Assembly: GCA_945889005.1 (NCBI GenBank)
Contig: CAMDBI010000001.1
Span: 122,478 to 186,477, forward strand
Direction of reading: 5' to 3'
From: Bacteroides fragilis
GTDB taxonomy: Bacteria > Bacteroidota > Bacteroidia > Bacteroidales > DTGW01
Length of the DNA: 64,000 nucleotides
Of the stretch, positions 54,136-63,526 are shown piece after piece; within the stretch, counting starts at the first letter, position 1; each line of letters opens with the position of its first letter. Position numbers and translations under genes: made by a program. The notes under the pieces are model-generated. The model did not search any database. It saw nothing but the letters and a program-made list of their open reading frames with translations, and was not told the origin of the DNA.

Positions 54136-55086
54136 TTACAATTTATTTTTTTCTTTATCGAGTATTTCTTTTGGCAAATTGATAAAACCCGCATCGATCA
54201 CATATTTTTGACCTTCGGTAAGTACCCATTTAATAAAAGCACTTACAACGGGACTTTTGGGTTTTCCGTGGGTTACAAAATACAATTCACGTGCTGGAGG
54301 CGAGGGGTATTGACCTTTACCAATGGCATCGATTAATTGGTTTAGTGTACCATAAAAATTTTCATCTGCATCTATTTTCCCATTATTATTTAAATCGAGT
54401 GGAACAATCTGAATGCCAACTTGAGGTTTTTTGGTTTTGCTATCATAAGCATAACCTATGTTGTTGTATCCGATTCCTAATGCATCCTTTTTCACAGCGA
54501 GGGCTAAACCTGGGTCGCCAAATACGCCGCTACCCAAGAGGTCTTCTTGTTTTTGGTTAAAATATTTTGCCCATACTTCAGATGCTCCACAGGCATCGCT
54601 ACGGGTATACACGTGAATAGGTGCTTTTACAGAAGTAGCTATAACCTGCGACCAAGTTTTGGCAGTTCCTGTAATCCAAATATTGTTAGCATCTTCTTTT
54701 TTTAGTCCCTTGTTCAAAATATCTTTAATTGCAGGGTTTTTGGCATTGACTATTGCCACTACAGCATCTTTAGCGACAGAGAAAGTATAGGCTCCTTTTT
54801 TCAATTCATCGTCATTCACATCGCGCGATACCATTCCAATATCGACCAGATTGTTCAAAGCATCGGTTATGCCTTTACCGGCTCCGCCTGCCGAAATATC
54901 GATGCGAATTTTCGGATTGAGTTTCTTGTATTCTTCGGCCCAACGAACAGCCAAAGGATACAATGCAAATGCTCCGGAAATAGATATTGTTTTATCTCTT
55001 TTATTTTGAGCAGTTAGCTTTTCTGAACTAAAAAGTATAGTAGAAACTGCAATAAATGTTAGGAATGATTTGTTAAAAATATTCAT
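54136..55086 (-). CDS. pstS: Phosphate-binding protein PstS
   Basis: A 316-residue periplasmic binding protein: signal peptide to about 26 (ending LTAQ), then ISISGAFALYPLAVRWAEEY, the phosphate-binding family opening, DISAGGAGKGITDALNNLVD with SAGGAGKG as the phosphate loop and IGMVSRDVNDDE. Downstream of the porin by five bases, upstream of pstC by 3. Residue patterns fit phosphate; other oxyanions cannot be excluded from sequence alone. Confidence 0.95.
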   Translation of the reverse strand: MNIFNKSFLTFIAVSTILFSSEKLTAQNKRDKTISISGAFALYPLAVRWAEEYKKLNPKIRIDISAGGAGKGITDALNNLVDIGMVSRDVNDDELKKGAYTFSVAKDAVVAIVNAKNPAIKDILNKGLKKEDANNIWITGTAKTWSQVIATSVKAPIHVYTRSDACGASEVWAKYFNQKQEDLLGSGVFGDPGLALAVKKDALGIGYNNIGYAYDSKTKKPQVGIQIVPLDLNNNGKIDADENFYGTLNQLIDAIGKGQYPSPPARELYFVTHGKPKSPVVSAFIKWVLTEGQKYVIDAGFINLPKEILDKEKNKL

Positions 55087-55091
55087 ATTTT

Positions 55092-56495
55092 TTATTTAAA
55101 AATGGTACTAAACAATTGTGGTTTAAACGAAAGAGATGCAAATGCCCACGTACTTGGCAAATGTTGATTTGTTGCTCGCCTATTTCCGGCTTTTTTGACA
55201 ATAGCCATACTCTCTGTACCTTTCAAATAGGCGAAACCAATATCAAATTTAGTCGAAGCGTTCATTTTGTATGATAAAATCCAATCGTTTTCCCATCCCA
55301 AATAGTCGTCAATTTTTTCCCCAACGTTATAATAATCTTTTTGTAAAAAAAAGGTATGAATATTTGTAGTAATATCGAATTTTGAGAAAAGATTTTTTGA
55401 TAATGTTAAATATGGGTTTACTAGACCAGCACCAGCCTGATCTTTAGCAATATTGTCCATTATGTCTATAAATCCCGAGAACTTATGAAGACCTCTATAC
55501 AGGGTGTTGAAGTTTCGTTCGTATGCAGTAGGATTTTTATTCGAATTTCCACTAAGAATTTCGAGTCCAAGCAATGCTTTTAATTTTGTAGTAGTTGTGT
55601 ATGAAATCTCGGGAAAGATGTACCATGCTTGAATCGATTTGTTTTGATTTGTTTTTCCCCATTGTGTGTAGCCGCTAAAAGTTACAAATAACCCTCCAAG
55701 TAAATATTCGACTCTTCCTCCATGTGTATATCTCATAAATAGTTTTTCAACATCTGAATTTATTGTATTATCCTTTGCCTGAAAACCATCTGCACAGTTA
55801 AGCATGCTTAAAGTAATTTCCTTAGAAGCTTTGTATTTGATAAAACTAACAGACAAAAACTTATACAAATTTGTATTTGTGTAGTTGTTGCCAAATATTG
55901 TATCGTTACTTTTTTGGTTAAAGCCAACTGTAAGATCGGAGTTAATCTTTTCGTTGTAAAATCGCAGGTTAGCAGCATCGTGAGTAAATCCAAAAGGATT
56001 CCAGTCGCGTTCAGCAAATAAACTTTGGTTATCGAACGACAATATCTGACGCCCAATACGAACCGACAGATTCTTTGTAATGTATGGTTCTACCCATCCT
56101 TCAAACAATTGCATGCTGCCCAAACTTGTGTTGTCGTATTGCCCCCAAGCACGAGCATCTTGCATAGATATTCGAGCTTCCACAACACCTTCTTGAATGT
56201 AACTTGCTCCTATTCTGCTACGTTGTGTGGTAATGAATGATGGTTTTGATGAGCTAACTCTCATTTGTTTATATCCATATCGCATTTCGGTGCGAGGACG
56301 AATGTCTAAATCCATCTTAAATTTCTTGTTTGCCAAATTGTTTTGAAGCGTTTTTATTTTAAGTGTATCGACTTCTTGTTGCGATATTACTTTATTCTGT
56401 ACTAATAGGCTTAATACTTCACTTGTTGTTTGGGCGTTTGTAAACAACATACAAGTTAAAACCATTGTTAGTGTTATAAATTTTCTCATCGACAT
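55092..56495 (-). CDS. Alginate-export-like outer-membrane porin in pst operon
   Basis: A 467-residue protein with a signal peptide to about 21 (ending TNAQ), an N-terminal helical piece (LLVQNKVISQQEVDTLKIKT, coiled-coil like) and a beta-barrel of the alginate_exp/porin type (MDLDIRPRTEMRYGYKQ near 60, RIGRQILSFDNQSLF near 146) ending in a Phe/Lys tail. As first gene of the phosphate uptake operon it is probably the outer-membrane phosphate channel, the counterpart of OprP/PhoE in proteobacteria. Function by context only. Confidence 0.88.
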   Translation of the reverse strand: MSMRKFITLTMVLTCMLFTNAQTTSEVLSLLVQNKVISQQEVDTLKIKTLQNNLANKKFKMDLDIRPRTEMRYGYKQMRVSSSKPSFITTQRSRIGASYIQEGVVEARISMQDARAWGQYDNTSLGSMQLFEGWVEPYITKNLSVRIGRQILSFDNQSLFAERDWNPFGFTHDAANLRFYNEKINSDLTVGFNQKSNDTIFGNNYTNTNLYKFLSVSFIKYKASKEITLSMLNCADGFQAKDNTINSDVEKLFMRYTHGGRVEYLLGGLFVTFSGYTQWGKTNQNKSIQAWYIFPEISYTTTTKLKALLGLEILSGNSNKNPTAYERNFNTLYRGLHKFSGFIDIMDNIAKDQAGAGLVNPYLTLSKNLFSKFDITTNIHTFFLQKDYYNVGEKIDDYLGWENDWILSYKMNASTKFDIGFAYLKGTESMAIVKKAGNRRATNQHLPSTWAFASLSFKPQLFSTIFK

Positions 56496-56570
56496 TTAAT
56501 ATTTAGTAACTTTTTTTAATAATTAATATTAGTTACATTTTATGTTGATACAATCGACATAATAATGAAA

Positions 56571-56578
56571 CAAATATA
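56571..56578 (-). promoter_or_regulatory. Candidate -7 box of the porin-pstSCAB operon
   Basis: TATATTTG on the minus strand, about 75 bases before the porin start; I see no certain Pho box by eye. Confidence 0.35.
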
Positions 56579-56618
56579 GTTCTATGAAATTAAAATGCTG
56601 TTAGATATTATACTGCAA

Positions 56619-56659
56619 AAAAAGGGTATAAATACTTATTTGTAAATAAGTATTTATAC
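56619..56659 (-). terminator. AU-rich terminator palindrome after DUF3843-like gene
   Basis: GTATAAATACTTATTT (56626-56641) and AAATAAGTATTTATAC (56644-56659) are a perfect 16-bp inverted repeat with a 2-base gap. On the minus strand it is followed by CCC and seven T, as in an intrinsic terminator, 13 bases after the DUF3843-like stop. Confidence 0.7.
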
Positions 56660-56671
56660 TTAGTCGTTTAA

Positions 56672-58276
56672 TTAAATCAATGTAATATTTTGAAAAGTAT
56701 GATAATTTTCATTTTTGTAAAAACGCAATAAGAAATCGAGATTATCCATAGCAGTATGATCTTCGGTTTGTTCGTTTCCAAATTTCACATTTTGTAAATG
56801 ATACGATTCTATTAAAAAAAACACAAAATCGGCACTAATGTGTGGATGTGCAATTAATTGTATGCCGGTTTGCGAGTCGAAGTTTGGGTCATAGTCTTTA
56901 TTTTCCTTATCATTAATAAAATTATTAAATCCAAAAATAACTTCGGGACCCGATTTGGGATTGAACCAAATCATTTTTGGTGTGTAACTTTCAGATTCAA
57001 ATTTCAGCTCATTGTTATCTGGACCAAAAAAGCCGTCTTTTCTTAATCTTTTTTTGCTTTGTTCTTCTTTTTCAGGAGTAATATTCAATTCGGTTTTATG
57101 AAATTCAACAAAATTATTCATGAAACTTTCTATTGTTTGCTTTTTTGAAAGAAATGCTAGTGCATTTTTTTTATTGAATTTTAAGAACATTTTGTATTGT
57201 TCCAACAAATATTTTGAATTTTCATGGGTATTTCCGAACAAAGACCTGCTTTTTATGTTATTTTTTTCGTCCAAAACCAAGTCGGCATTAAAAGGTTCTG
57301 CTATAAGTGAACCGGTAAACCACCATTCGTTGCGCCATTTAATAAAGCCGATATGAAAAATAGTTTCATTTTCGACAGTTCCTTTGATGCGTTCGAGCGA
57401 TTTTTTGGTAACAGCAATCACGGTATCAGATGCAATATGCTGAAAATACAAATTCCTCGTATCTTCCATTTGCATAAAGAATTTTCCGCTTTTCTTTTCC
57501 GAAATATTTAATATATGTACGAAAAGGGGATGTTCTTTTGTAAGTATATGTGCATACCATTCGCAGGCACGAAGAGCCATAAGATCTAAATGGCGGTTAA
57601 ATGTTAGGCCGTCGTTTAATTCTTTTGAAAAATCTGAAACGTGATCAATACCATTTTCTTCGATAAACTCTTGCAATTCGTCAACTACCGTTTCGCCTGC
57701 ATAAAAAAACAAATAACATGAATTGACCAACCATTGTATTTTGTAACGAACTTCGTAGAAATCTGGATCTTTGGGCAATTGTTTGATGAACGCATATAAT
57801 TTTGAATTTTCAGGAGCTGTTTCGAATTCGATGTCAAACAGGTTAAAAACCTCCATGGCTACCCTTATATAAACAGTATTTAATGGACTATATATTCGTT
57901 TGCCTTTAGTTTTCATACTTTGGTAGTACCAAAGTAAAAAGCAAATATCGTCGTAATTGATTTCTTCGGGCTCGTAGCCATTGAGTTCGTAAAATGGCAA
58001 ATATTTTTGATATTTCTCGTAATGCAATTTTCGAAAAGCCTGCCAAATACCACATTGCGAAATGACATCTTCGAAATAGCACACCAACATACAACTTAGT
58101 TCAGTAAGTTCGTAATCGTCAAAAACTTCTGAAAAATATTGATTGCCTTGTTTGTCGAACATTTTTCGAACTTGCTTGCAAAGATCGAGAAAATAATAAT
58201 CTGATGGATTCATGTTGTTGTATGGATGAAATTTCAACCACATTTCAGAAAGAGATATCTTTTCCCGATTACTCAT
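56672..58276 (-). CDS. DUF3843-like protein
   Basis: A 534-residue cytoplasmic protein that opens with a Pro-rich PYNNMNPSDYYFLDLCKQV segment recalling DUF3843 of Bacteroidota, followed by helices to about 300, then a region with the patterns FQHIASDTVIAVT and a C-terminal half of mixed strands containing HPHISADFVFFLIESYHLQN. No catalytic motif is apparent. It overlaps tcdA by four bases (ATGA) and so is translated with it. Function unknown; the DUF assignment is from memory. Confidence 0.68.
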   Translation of the reverse strand: MSNREKISLSEMWLKFHPYNNMNPSDYYFLDLCKQVRKMFDKQGNQYFSEVFDDYELTELSCMLVCYFEDVISQCGIWQAFRKLHYEKYQKYLPFYELNGYEPEEINYDDICFLLWYYQSMKTKGKRIYSPLNTVYIRVAMEVFNLFDIEFETAPENSKLYAFIKQLPKDPDFYEVRYKIQWLVNSCYLFFYAGETVVDELQEFIEENGIDHVSDFSKELNDGLTFNRHLDLMALRACEWYAHILTKEHPLFVHILNISEKKSGKFFMQMEDTRNLYFQHIASDTVIAVTKKSLERIKGTVENETIFHIGFIKWRNEWWFTGSLIAEPFNADLVLDEKNNIKSRSLFGNTHENSKYLLEQYKMFLKFNKKNALAFLSKKQTIESFMNNFVEFHKTELNITPEKEEQSKKRLRKDGFFGPDNNELKFESESYTPKMIWFNPKSGPEVIFGFNNFINDKENKDYDPNFDSQTGIQLIAHPHISADFVFFLIESYHLQNVKFGNEQTEDHTAMDNLDFLLRFYKNENYHTFQNITLI

Positions 58277-59085
58277 GACATTTTTTTATTTTCATTATAA
58301 ACTTCTTGAACCAGTAAACCTGCCAAAGTGAATCCAAATATAGCAGTTATATGAGCAGTTGTACCATTTATTTTAGCTTTTTTGCTACACCATTCATGGT
58401 TAGCGAGTTCGGGGTTGCCGTCGCTAAATTTTGATTTAGGACAAAGACATTTGTCGGTGCCGCACGATGAGCCTTCGCCGGCATTTTCTAACACTTCGTC
58501 GCTATAAACACACAGGAACTTACGAGCAGGCAGATCGCCTTGCTTTATTTTTTTTCGAACCATCGAAGCTAATGGGCAACCTTTGACCTGCCAAAACTCG
58601 TCGACCTTTATACGCGAAGCGTCAATCTTGAGCGATGCTCCCATCGACGAATATAATATAGCATGGGTGCGTGTTGCTTTTCGAATCAAATGTATTTTGT
58701 TACTCAGACTATCGATTGCATCTATAATAAAATCGTAGCTATCGAGCTCAAACTCGCTTGAGGTTTCATTACAGAAAATTTTTTGAATGGCAGTAATTTG
58801 AGCATTGGGATTGATCTCCAATAAACGTTGTTTAAGTACATCGACCTTTATAGCTCCTACAGTTTTTGAAGTAGCATGCAATTGACGGTTTATATTGGTT
58901 ACACATACCCGATCGGAATCTACTATGGTTAACTTCGATATGCCAGTACGAACAAGGCTTTCGGCACACCAACTTCCAACCCCACCTATGCCAAAAATAA
59001 TTACTTGCTTCGATGCCATGCGTTCCATGCGGGCGTTGCCAAACAATAAGTTGGTACGTTGAAATATGCCTTTTTCAATACTCAT
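58273..59085 (-). CDS. tcdA: tRNA threonylcarbamoyladenosine dehydratase (TcdA/CsdL)
   Basis: Cyclises N6-threonylcarbamoyl-A37 (t6A to ct6A) in ANN-decoding tRNAs using ATP. A 270-residue E1-like ThiF-fold protein: nucleotide loop GIGGVGSWCAESLVRTGI at 32-49, DSDRVCVTNINRQ (about 56-68), the arginine pair and a DAIDSLSNK motif near 121. Cys residues in SSCGTDKCLCPKSK near 205 form a small cluster, as in other members. Overlaps the DUF3843-like gene. Confidence 0.95.
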   Translation of the reverse strand: MSIEKGIFQRTNLLFGNARMERMASKQVIIFGIGGVGSWCAESLVRTGISKLTIVDSDRVCVTNINRQLHATSKTVGAIKVDVLKQRLLEINPNAQITAIQKIFCNETSSEFELDSYDFIIDAIDSLSNKIHLIRKATRTHAILYSSMGASLKIDASRIKVDEFWQVKGCPLASMVRKKIKQGDLPARKFLCVYSDEVLENAGEGSSCGTDKCLCPKSKFSDGNPELANHEWCSKKAKINGTTAHITAIFGFTLAGLLVQEVYNENKKMS

Positions 59086-59112
59086 TTAAATTTCATTTTT
59101 TTTGTTAAAGTT

Positions 59113-59168
59113 AGAAGTCGGAAGTCCGAAGTGATATACTTTCGTCTTCGGTCTTCAAACTTCCGACT
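59113..59168. repeat. GAAGNCCGAAG dyad repeat, copy 3
   Basis: AGAAGTCGGAAG (59113-59124) pairs with CTTCCGACT (59160-59168), with inner GTCCGAAG and CTTCGTCTTCGG. It shares the 5' TTTTTTTGTTAAAGTTAGAA flank with copy 2. It lies in the tcdA leader, downstream of the -7 box. Confidence 0.75.
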
Positions 59169-59229
59169 CGTTATAAAGTAATAATTTTCAATCTTCACTA
59201 ATATCTCAATAGTACCAACTTTCATTTTG

Positions 59230-59237
59230 CAAAAATA
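59230..59237 (-). promoter_or_regulatory. -7 box of tcdA
   Basis: TATTTTTG on the minus strand, a TAnnTTTG match, about 145 bases before the tcdA ATG; the dyad repeat would be in the leader RNA. Confidence 0.35.
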
Positions 59238-59350
59238 TAGTTTTTAAAGTAATGACGAAAAGATGCAAAAAACTTTAATCATAATGCAGATTTGAACATT
59301 GATATTCTAAACTTATTTTCTACTTTTACATTCAAATTAAATACAAAGCC

Positions 59351-60148
59351 ATGATTTTTAATAATATCGTTTGGAATATCGATCCTGAAATTTTTCATTT
59401 AGGCCCTCTGAGTGTTCGTTGGTATGGTTTGTTGTTTGCCATGTCGTTTTTTATGGGCTACATGATATTTCAACATTTTTTTAAAAAAGAAAATTTAAAA
59501 GCCGAACTTTTAGATAGTTTGCTCATATATATGATGGTAGGCGTAGTGTTGGGAGCTCGATTGGGGCACTGTTTTTTTTACGATTTCGATTATTATATGT
59601 CAAATCCGCTCGAGATTTTAATGATATGGCATGGAGGTTTGGCTAGTCATGGTGCAGCTTTAGGTATATTAATAGCATTATGGCTTTGGAGTCGAAAAGA
59701 AAAAATGGAATTTCTTTGGATAATAGATCGTATTGTTGTTACTGCTGCTCTTGGTGCTTTTTTTATACGTATGGGCAATTTGTTTAATTCCGAGATTTAT
59801 GGTGTAGCTACTGATCTGCCCTGGGGTTTTATATTTGTTCGCAACGAAGAAGTACTCCCAAAACACCCAACCCAGATTTATGAAGCCCTTTCCTATCTTA
59901 GTATATTCGCAATTCTAATATTTATGTACTTTAAAAATATATGGTTCGAACAACGCGGCAAAATTTTTGGTTTTTTCCTGATTACAGTATTTACTGCTCG
60001 TTTGCTTATCGAATTTATCAAAAATCCTCAATCGGATTTCGAAAGTAGCATGGTATTGAACATGGGTCAATTGTTGAGCTTACCGTTTATTGCTGTCGGT
60101 ATTTGGCTTATGTTGAGAAAAAATAAAAACCTCGGTTTAACAAAATAA
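59351..60148 (+). CDS. lgt: Prolipoprotein diacylglyceryl transferase
   Basis: First step of lipoprotein maturation: transfers diacylglyceryl from phosphatidylglycerol to the lipobox Cys in the inner membrane, serving the many lipoproteins in this window. The 265-residue protein has about seven helices; signature region FFIRMGNLFNSEIYGVATDL near 138-157, HPTQIYEAL near 175, GARLGHCFFYD near 70-80 and TARLLIEFIK, all conserved. Confidence 0.97.
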   Translation: MIFNNIVWNIDPEIFHLGPLSVRWYGLLFAMSFFMGYMIFQHFFKKENLKAELLDSLLIYMMVGVVLGARLGHCFFYDFDYYMSNPLEILMIWHGGLASHGAALGILIALWLWSRKEKMEFLWIIDRIVVTAALGAFFIRMGNLFNSEIYGVATDLPWGFIFVRNEEVLPKHPTQIYEALSYLSIFAILIFMYFKNIWFEQRGKIFGFFLITVFTARLLIEFIKNPQSDFESSMVLNMGQLLSLPFIAVGIWLMLRKNKNLGLTK

Positions 60149-60154
60149 CATTCA

Positions 60155-61120
60155 ATGTCTGAAGGAGAATTATCGTCGACACAAAAAAAACACCACCATA
60201 GTCACAGACATGGTAATCGCAATCAACATAAAACAAAATCGAAATTATTGGGGCGAAAGCTTTTAAAAGCAACGTTACTCAATTTTTTTATTACCGTATT
60301 GCAGGTTGTTGGAGGTTTGTTTTCCAATAGTGTATCGTTGCTGTCCGATGCACTTCACAATTTTAGCGATGCAATAGCTATTCTAATAAGCTATTTGGCA
60401 AATAAAGCAAGCATTCAAAAACCCGATGAAATTAATACGTTTGGCAAAAAGCGTGTAGAAATTATTGCTGCATTGTTCAATGGACTGGTATTGGCTTTTA
60501 TATGCGTGTTTCTGATATTTGAAGCCTACAAACGATTTGTCAATCCGCAGTTGGTCGACAGTAAAGTTGTAATTGTTATTGCATCGATAGGTCTATTGGC
60601 AAACTTATATGCAGTTGTTTTGCTCAAAAACGACTCGAAACACAACCTAAATGTAAAATCGGCATATTTGCATTTATTGGGCGATACATTTTCGTCGTTT
60701 GCTGTGGTAATAGGAGGCGTGGTGATGTATTATACCAATTTCTATTGGATCGACCCCTTAGTTACGTTCTTAATTAGTCTGTATATTTTAAAAGAAAGCT
60801 TCGAGGTAATAAAAGAAGCTTATTACATCATATCGCAAGCCACTCCAAAGAGCATAGAAATTGAGAAAATTAAAACCCGGCTCGAAATGTTGCCCGAGAT
60901 TAATAACATTCATCACGTTCATGTTTGGAACCTCAACGACAGCGATATACATTTCGAAAGCCATGTCGATTTGGCAAACGACATACGCATAAGTGAAACG
61001 GAGGGGGTCAATTCAATCTTAAAAACGATACTTCAAAAGGAATTTGGTATAGTACACACGACTATACAATATGAATATAATTGTTGTAGCGACAAATCTA
61101 TTATACGAGAAGAAATTTAG
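60155..61120 (+). CDS. Cation diffusion facilitator family zinc/metal exporter
   Basis: A 321-residue CDF protein, exporting divalent metals such as Zn2+ against protons. Residues about 13-27 are His-rich (KKHHHSHRHGNRNQHK), a likely metal sensor. Six helices follow; the metal-site helices hold LLSDALHNFSDA (HxxxD) and SAYLHLLGDTFSSF (HxxxD). A cytoplasmic domain (ITQA-like ISQATPKSIEIEKIKTRL, HHVHVWNL) ends the protein. It starts six bases after lgt. CzcD/ZitB-like; metal not determined. Confidence 0.95.
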   Translation: MSEGELSSTQKKHHHSHRHGNRNQHKTKSKLLGRKLLKATLLNFFITVLQVVGGLFSNSVSLLSDALHNFSDAIAILISYLANKASIQKPDEINTFGKKRVEIIAALFNGLVLAFICVFLIFEAYKRFVNPQLVDSKVVIVIASIGLLANLYAVVLLKNDSKHNLNVKSAYLHLLGDTFSSFAVVIGGVVMYYTNFYWIDPLVTFLISLYILKESFEVIKEAYYIISQATPKSIEIEKIKTRLEMLPEINNIHHVHVWNLNDSDIHFESHVDLANDIRISETEGVNSILKTILQKEFGIVHTTIQYEYNCCSDKSIIREEI

Positions 61121-61159
61121 TATTCTTTTTATCTGCAAAACAATACATAAATTCGCAGC

Positions 61160-61330
61160 ATGGAACAATCTAAAAAATGCCCTAATTGTGGAAATTTTTT
61201 CAAATGCGAAACCGAAAGCGATTGCTGGTGTCACAGTATTAATATTACACAAACCAATATGAAACGTATAGCGCATCAATACACAGATTGCTTATGCCCC
61301 AAATGCTTAAATGAATTTGCAGATAATTAG
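61160..61330 (+). CDS. Small Cys-rich CWC-type protein
   Basis: A 56-residue protein (MEQSKKCPNCGNFFKCETES and on) with eight Cys or so in CPNCGNFF, CETESDCWCH and CLCPKCL patterns, matching the Cysteine-rich CWC family (the CWC triplet is visible). It probably forms a zinc ribbon. It follows the CDF exporter by 39 bases on the same strand. Confidence 0.85.
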   Translation: MEQSKKCPNCGNFFKCETESDCWCHSINITQTNMKRIAHQYTDCLCPKCLNEFADN

Positions 61331-61411
61331 AATGATTCTGAATTTCGCAAGAATTGTTAAAGAACTTTAAAAGATATTGAAAATTTATGCAATTTTGCAC
61401 GCCCGAAAATT

Positions 61412-61495
61412 GTGAATCGTTAACCGTGTACCGTAAATCGTTTAAAAACGCTCCACTGTTCACAGTCTACTGTTCACGATTCACGGTCCACGAAT
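61412..61495. repeat. Inverted and tandem repeat upstream of kup
   Basis: GTGAATCGT (61412-61420) and ACGATTCAC (61476-61484) are inverted; CCGTGTACCGT (near 61424-61434) mirrors ACGGTCCACG (61484-61493). TGTTCACAGTCTACTGTTCACG is a short tandem within it. It fills the gap before kup, which starts 11 bases later. Confidence 0.65.
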
Positions 61496-61505
61496 ATCGA
61501 ATTGA

Positions 61506-63485
61506 ATGAAAAACGGAAAATCCCATGGAATTACCAACCTAAGTTTAGGTGGTCTAATGGTAACCCTCGGAATTGTATATGGCGACATAGGTACATCGCC
61601 ACTTTATGTGATGGAGGCTATTATTGCAAGCCTTAATGATTTCAGAACAGAATATATATATGGTGCTATTTCGTGTATTATTTGGACATTAACCTTACAA
61701 ACCACTGTAAAATATATTCTTATAACCATCGAAGCCGATAACAAAGGAGTTGGTGGAATTTTGGCATTATATGCCATTATGCGTAAAACACGGCGTTGGG
61801 TCTTTATTTTAGCCATTATAGGTGCCGGAGCATTGTTGGCCGATGGTATTATTACACCATCTATTACAGTAACTGCTGCCATTGAAGGTTTGCACTTCAA
61901 ATATCCTTCAATACCGGTTATTCCGGTTGTTTTAGCTATTATTGCGATGCTTTTTATATCTCAACAATTTGGGGCAAATACCATAGGTAAATCTTTTGGA
62001 ACCATCATGTTTTTTTGGTTTCTAATGATTGGGACTCTTGGTTTAATTTCTTTAATGGAACATCCACAAATACTTCATTCTTTTAATCCGATGTATGCCA
62101 TTAAGCTACTAAAAGAATACCCCGGAGGATTTGTGTTGTTGGGAGCTGTGTTTCTCTGTACCACAGGGGCAGAGGCATTGTACGATGATCTTGGGCATTG
62201 TGGCAAAAAAAATATACGAGTGTCGTGGATATATGTAAAATCGTGCCTTTTGCTAAGTTATCTTGGTCAAGGAGCATGGATTATTAGCCATCCCGACATG
62301 ATCCATAGCATCAATCCATTTTATGCCATAATGCCTTCATGGTTTTTGCTTCCAGGCATTATTATGGCTACCTTTGCTGCAATTATTGCCAGTCAGGCAC
62401 TTATTAGTGGAGCTTTTACATTAATAAGCGAAGCCATTCCGCTCAATTTCTGGCCAAAAGTATGGATTTCGCATCCTACCGATGTAAAAGGGCAAATGTA
62501 CATTCCATTGGTTAACTGGTTTTTATTAATTGCTTGTTCAACGTTTATTATTGTATTTCAAAAAGCGAGCAATATGCAGGCTGCTTATGGTTTGGCCATA
62601 ACAGTTGCTATGCTTATGACCACATTCATGCTCTCGTATTATTTGAAAAAGAAAGGCGTTCCAATGATATTGATTGGCCTTTTTTTCACAACATTTTTAA
62701 TAATCGAAGGAGTATTTTTTATTGCCAATCTAAATAAATTGTGGCATGGAGGTTGGGTATCTATTGCTATTGCTAGTCTTATGACCTTTTTAATGTTTAT
62801 ATGGTACAAAGGTCGCGAAATCAAGAAACGCTTTACCAAATTTATCAAGCTCGAACATTATGCAAGTATATTGCGCGATTTGAAAAACGACGAAACCATC
62901 CCAAAATATGCTTCGAACCTTGTTTACATGACACGTGCCGATTATAGTACAGAAATTGAGTCGAAGGTGATTTACTCCATCATTAATACCCGACCCAAAC
63001 GGGCCGATATGTATTGGATTATACACGTGCACATTGTAGACGAGCCCGATACAAAGGAATTTTCGGTCGAAACACTTATTCCAGATGTAATGACACGTGT
63101 TGAATTTCGCTTAGGGTTTAAGGTTCAACCAAGAATAAATCTTTATTTCCGATCGGTGATTCAGGAATTGGTTGCCAAAAACGAGGTTGATGTTATAAGC
63201 CATTACGAATCGTTGCGCAAACACAATGTGTTGGGCGATTTCCGGTTTATTATTATCGATCGTATCATTACCTATGACCACGAATTCAAACCTTTTCAAA
63301 AGTTTATACTGAGTGTGTATGAAGTGATAAAAAATATTGGCATTGGCGATGTGCGTGCTTATGGACTAAATACCAGCAATGTAATGGTCGAAAAAGTACC
63401 ATTGGTCATCAAAGAAACCATTTTCGAGAAAACCGGGTTGACACGTGTAGCGCCCGATGAGAACTACCGACACAAATTTGATTGA
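61506..63485 (+). CDS. kup: Potassium transport system protein Kup
   Basis: A 659-residue K+/H+ symporter of the KUP/HAK family. The first about 460 residues make 12 helices; GDIGTSPLYVM (about 25-36) and GALLADGIITPSITVTAAIE (about 103-122) are the KUP hallmarks. The C-terminal cytoplasmic domain (about 465-659) includes a USP-like fold starting YASNLVYMTRADYSTEIES. Single K+ system here, alone, with a palindromic repeat before it and tRNA-Cys after it. Confidence 0.97.
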   Translation: MKNGKSHGITNLSLGGLMVTLGIVYGDIGTSPLYVMEAIIASLNDFRTEYIYGAISCIIWTLTLQTTVKYILITIEADNKGVGGILALYAIMRKTRRWVFILAIIGAGALLADGIITPSITVTAAIEGLHFKYPSIPVIPVVLAIIAMLFISQQFGANTIGKSFGTIMFFWFLMIGTLGLISLMEHPQILHSFNPMYAIKLLKEYPGGFVLLGAVFLCTTGAEALYDDLGHCGKKNIRVSWIYVKSCLLLSYLGQGAWIISHPDMIHSINPFYAIMPSWFLLPGIIMATFAAIIASQALISGAFTLISEAIPLNFWPKVWISHPTDVKGQMYIPLVNWFLLIACSTFIIVFQKASNMQAAYGLAITVAMLMTTFMLSYYLKKKGVPMILIGLFFTTFLIIEGVFFIANLNKLWHGGWVSIAIASLMTFLMFIWYKGREIKKRFTKFIKLEHYASILRDLKNDETIPKYASNLVYMTRADYSTEIESKVIYSIINTRPKRADMYWIIHVHIVDEPDTKEFSVETLIPDVMTRVEFRLGFKVQPRINLYFRSVIQELVAKNEVDVISHYESLRKHNVLGDFRFIIIDRIITYDHEFKPFQKFILSVYEVIKNIGIGDVRAYGLNTSNVMVEKVPLVIKETIFEKTGLTRVAPDENYRHKFD

Positions 63486-63526
63486 TACTTTTTTTGAAGA
63501 ATTGGCGTTCGATTGCAAAAATGTTA

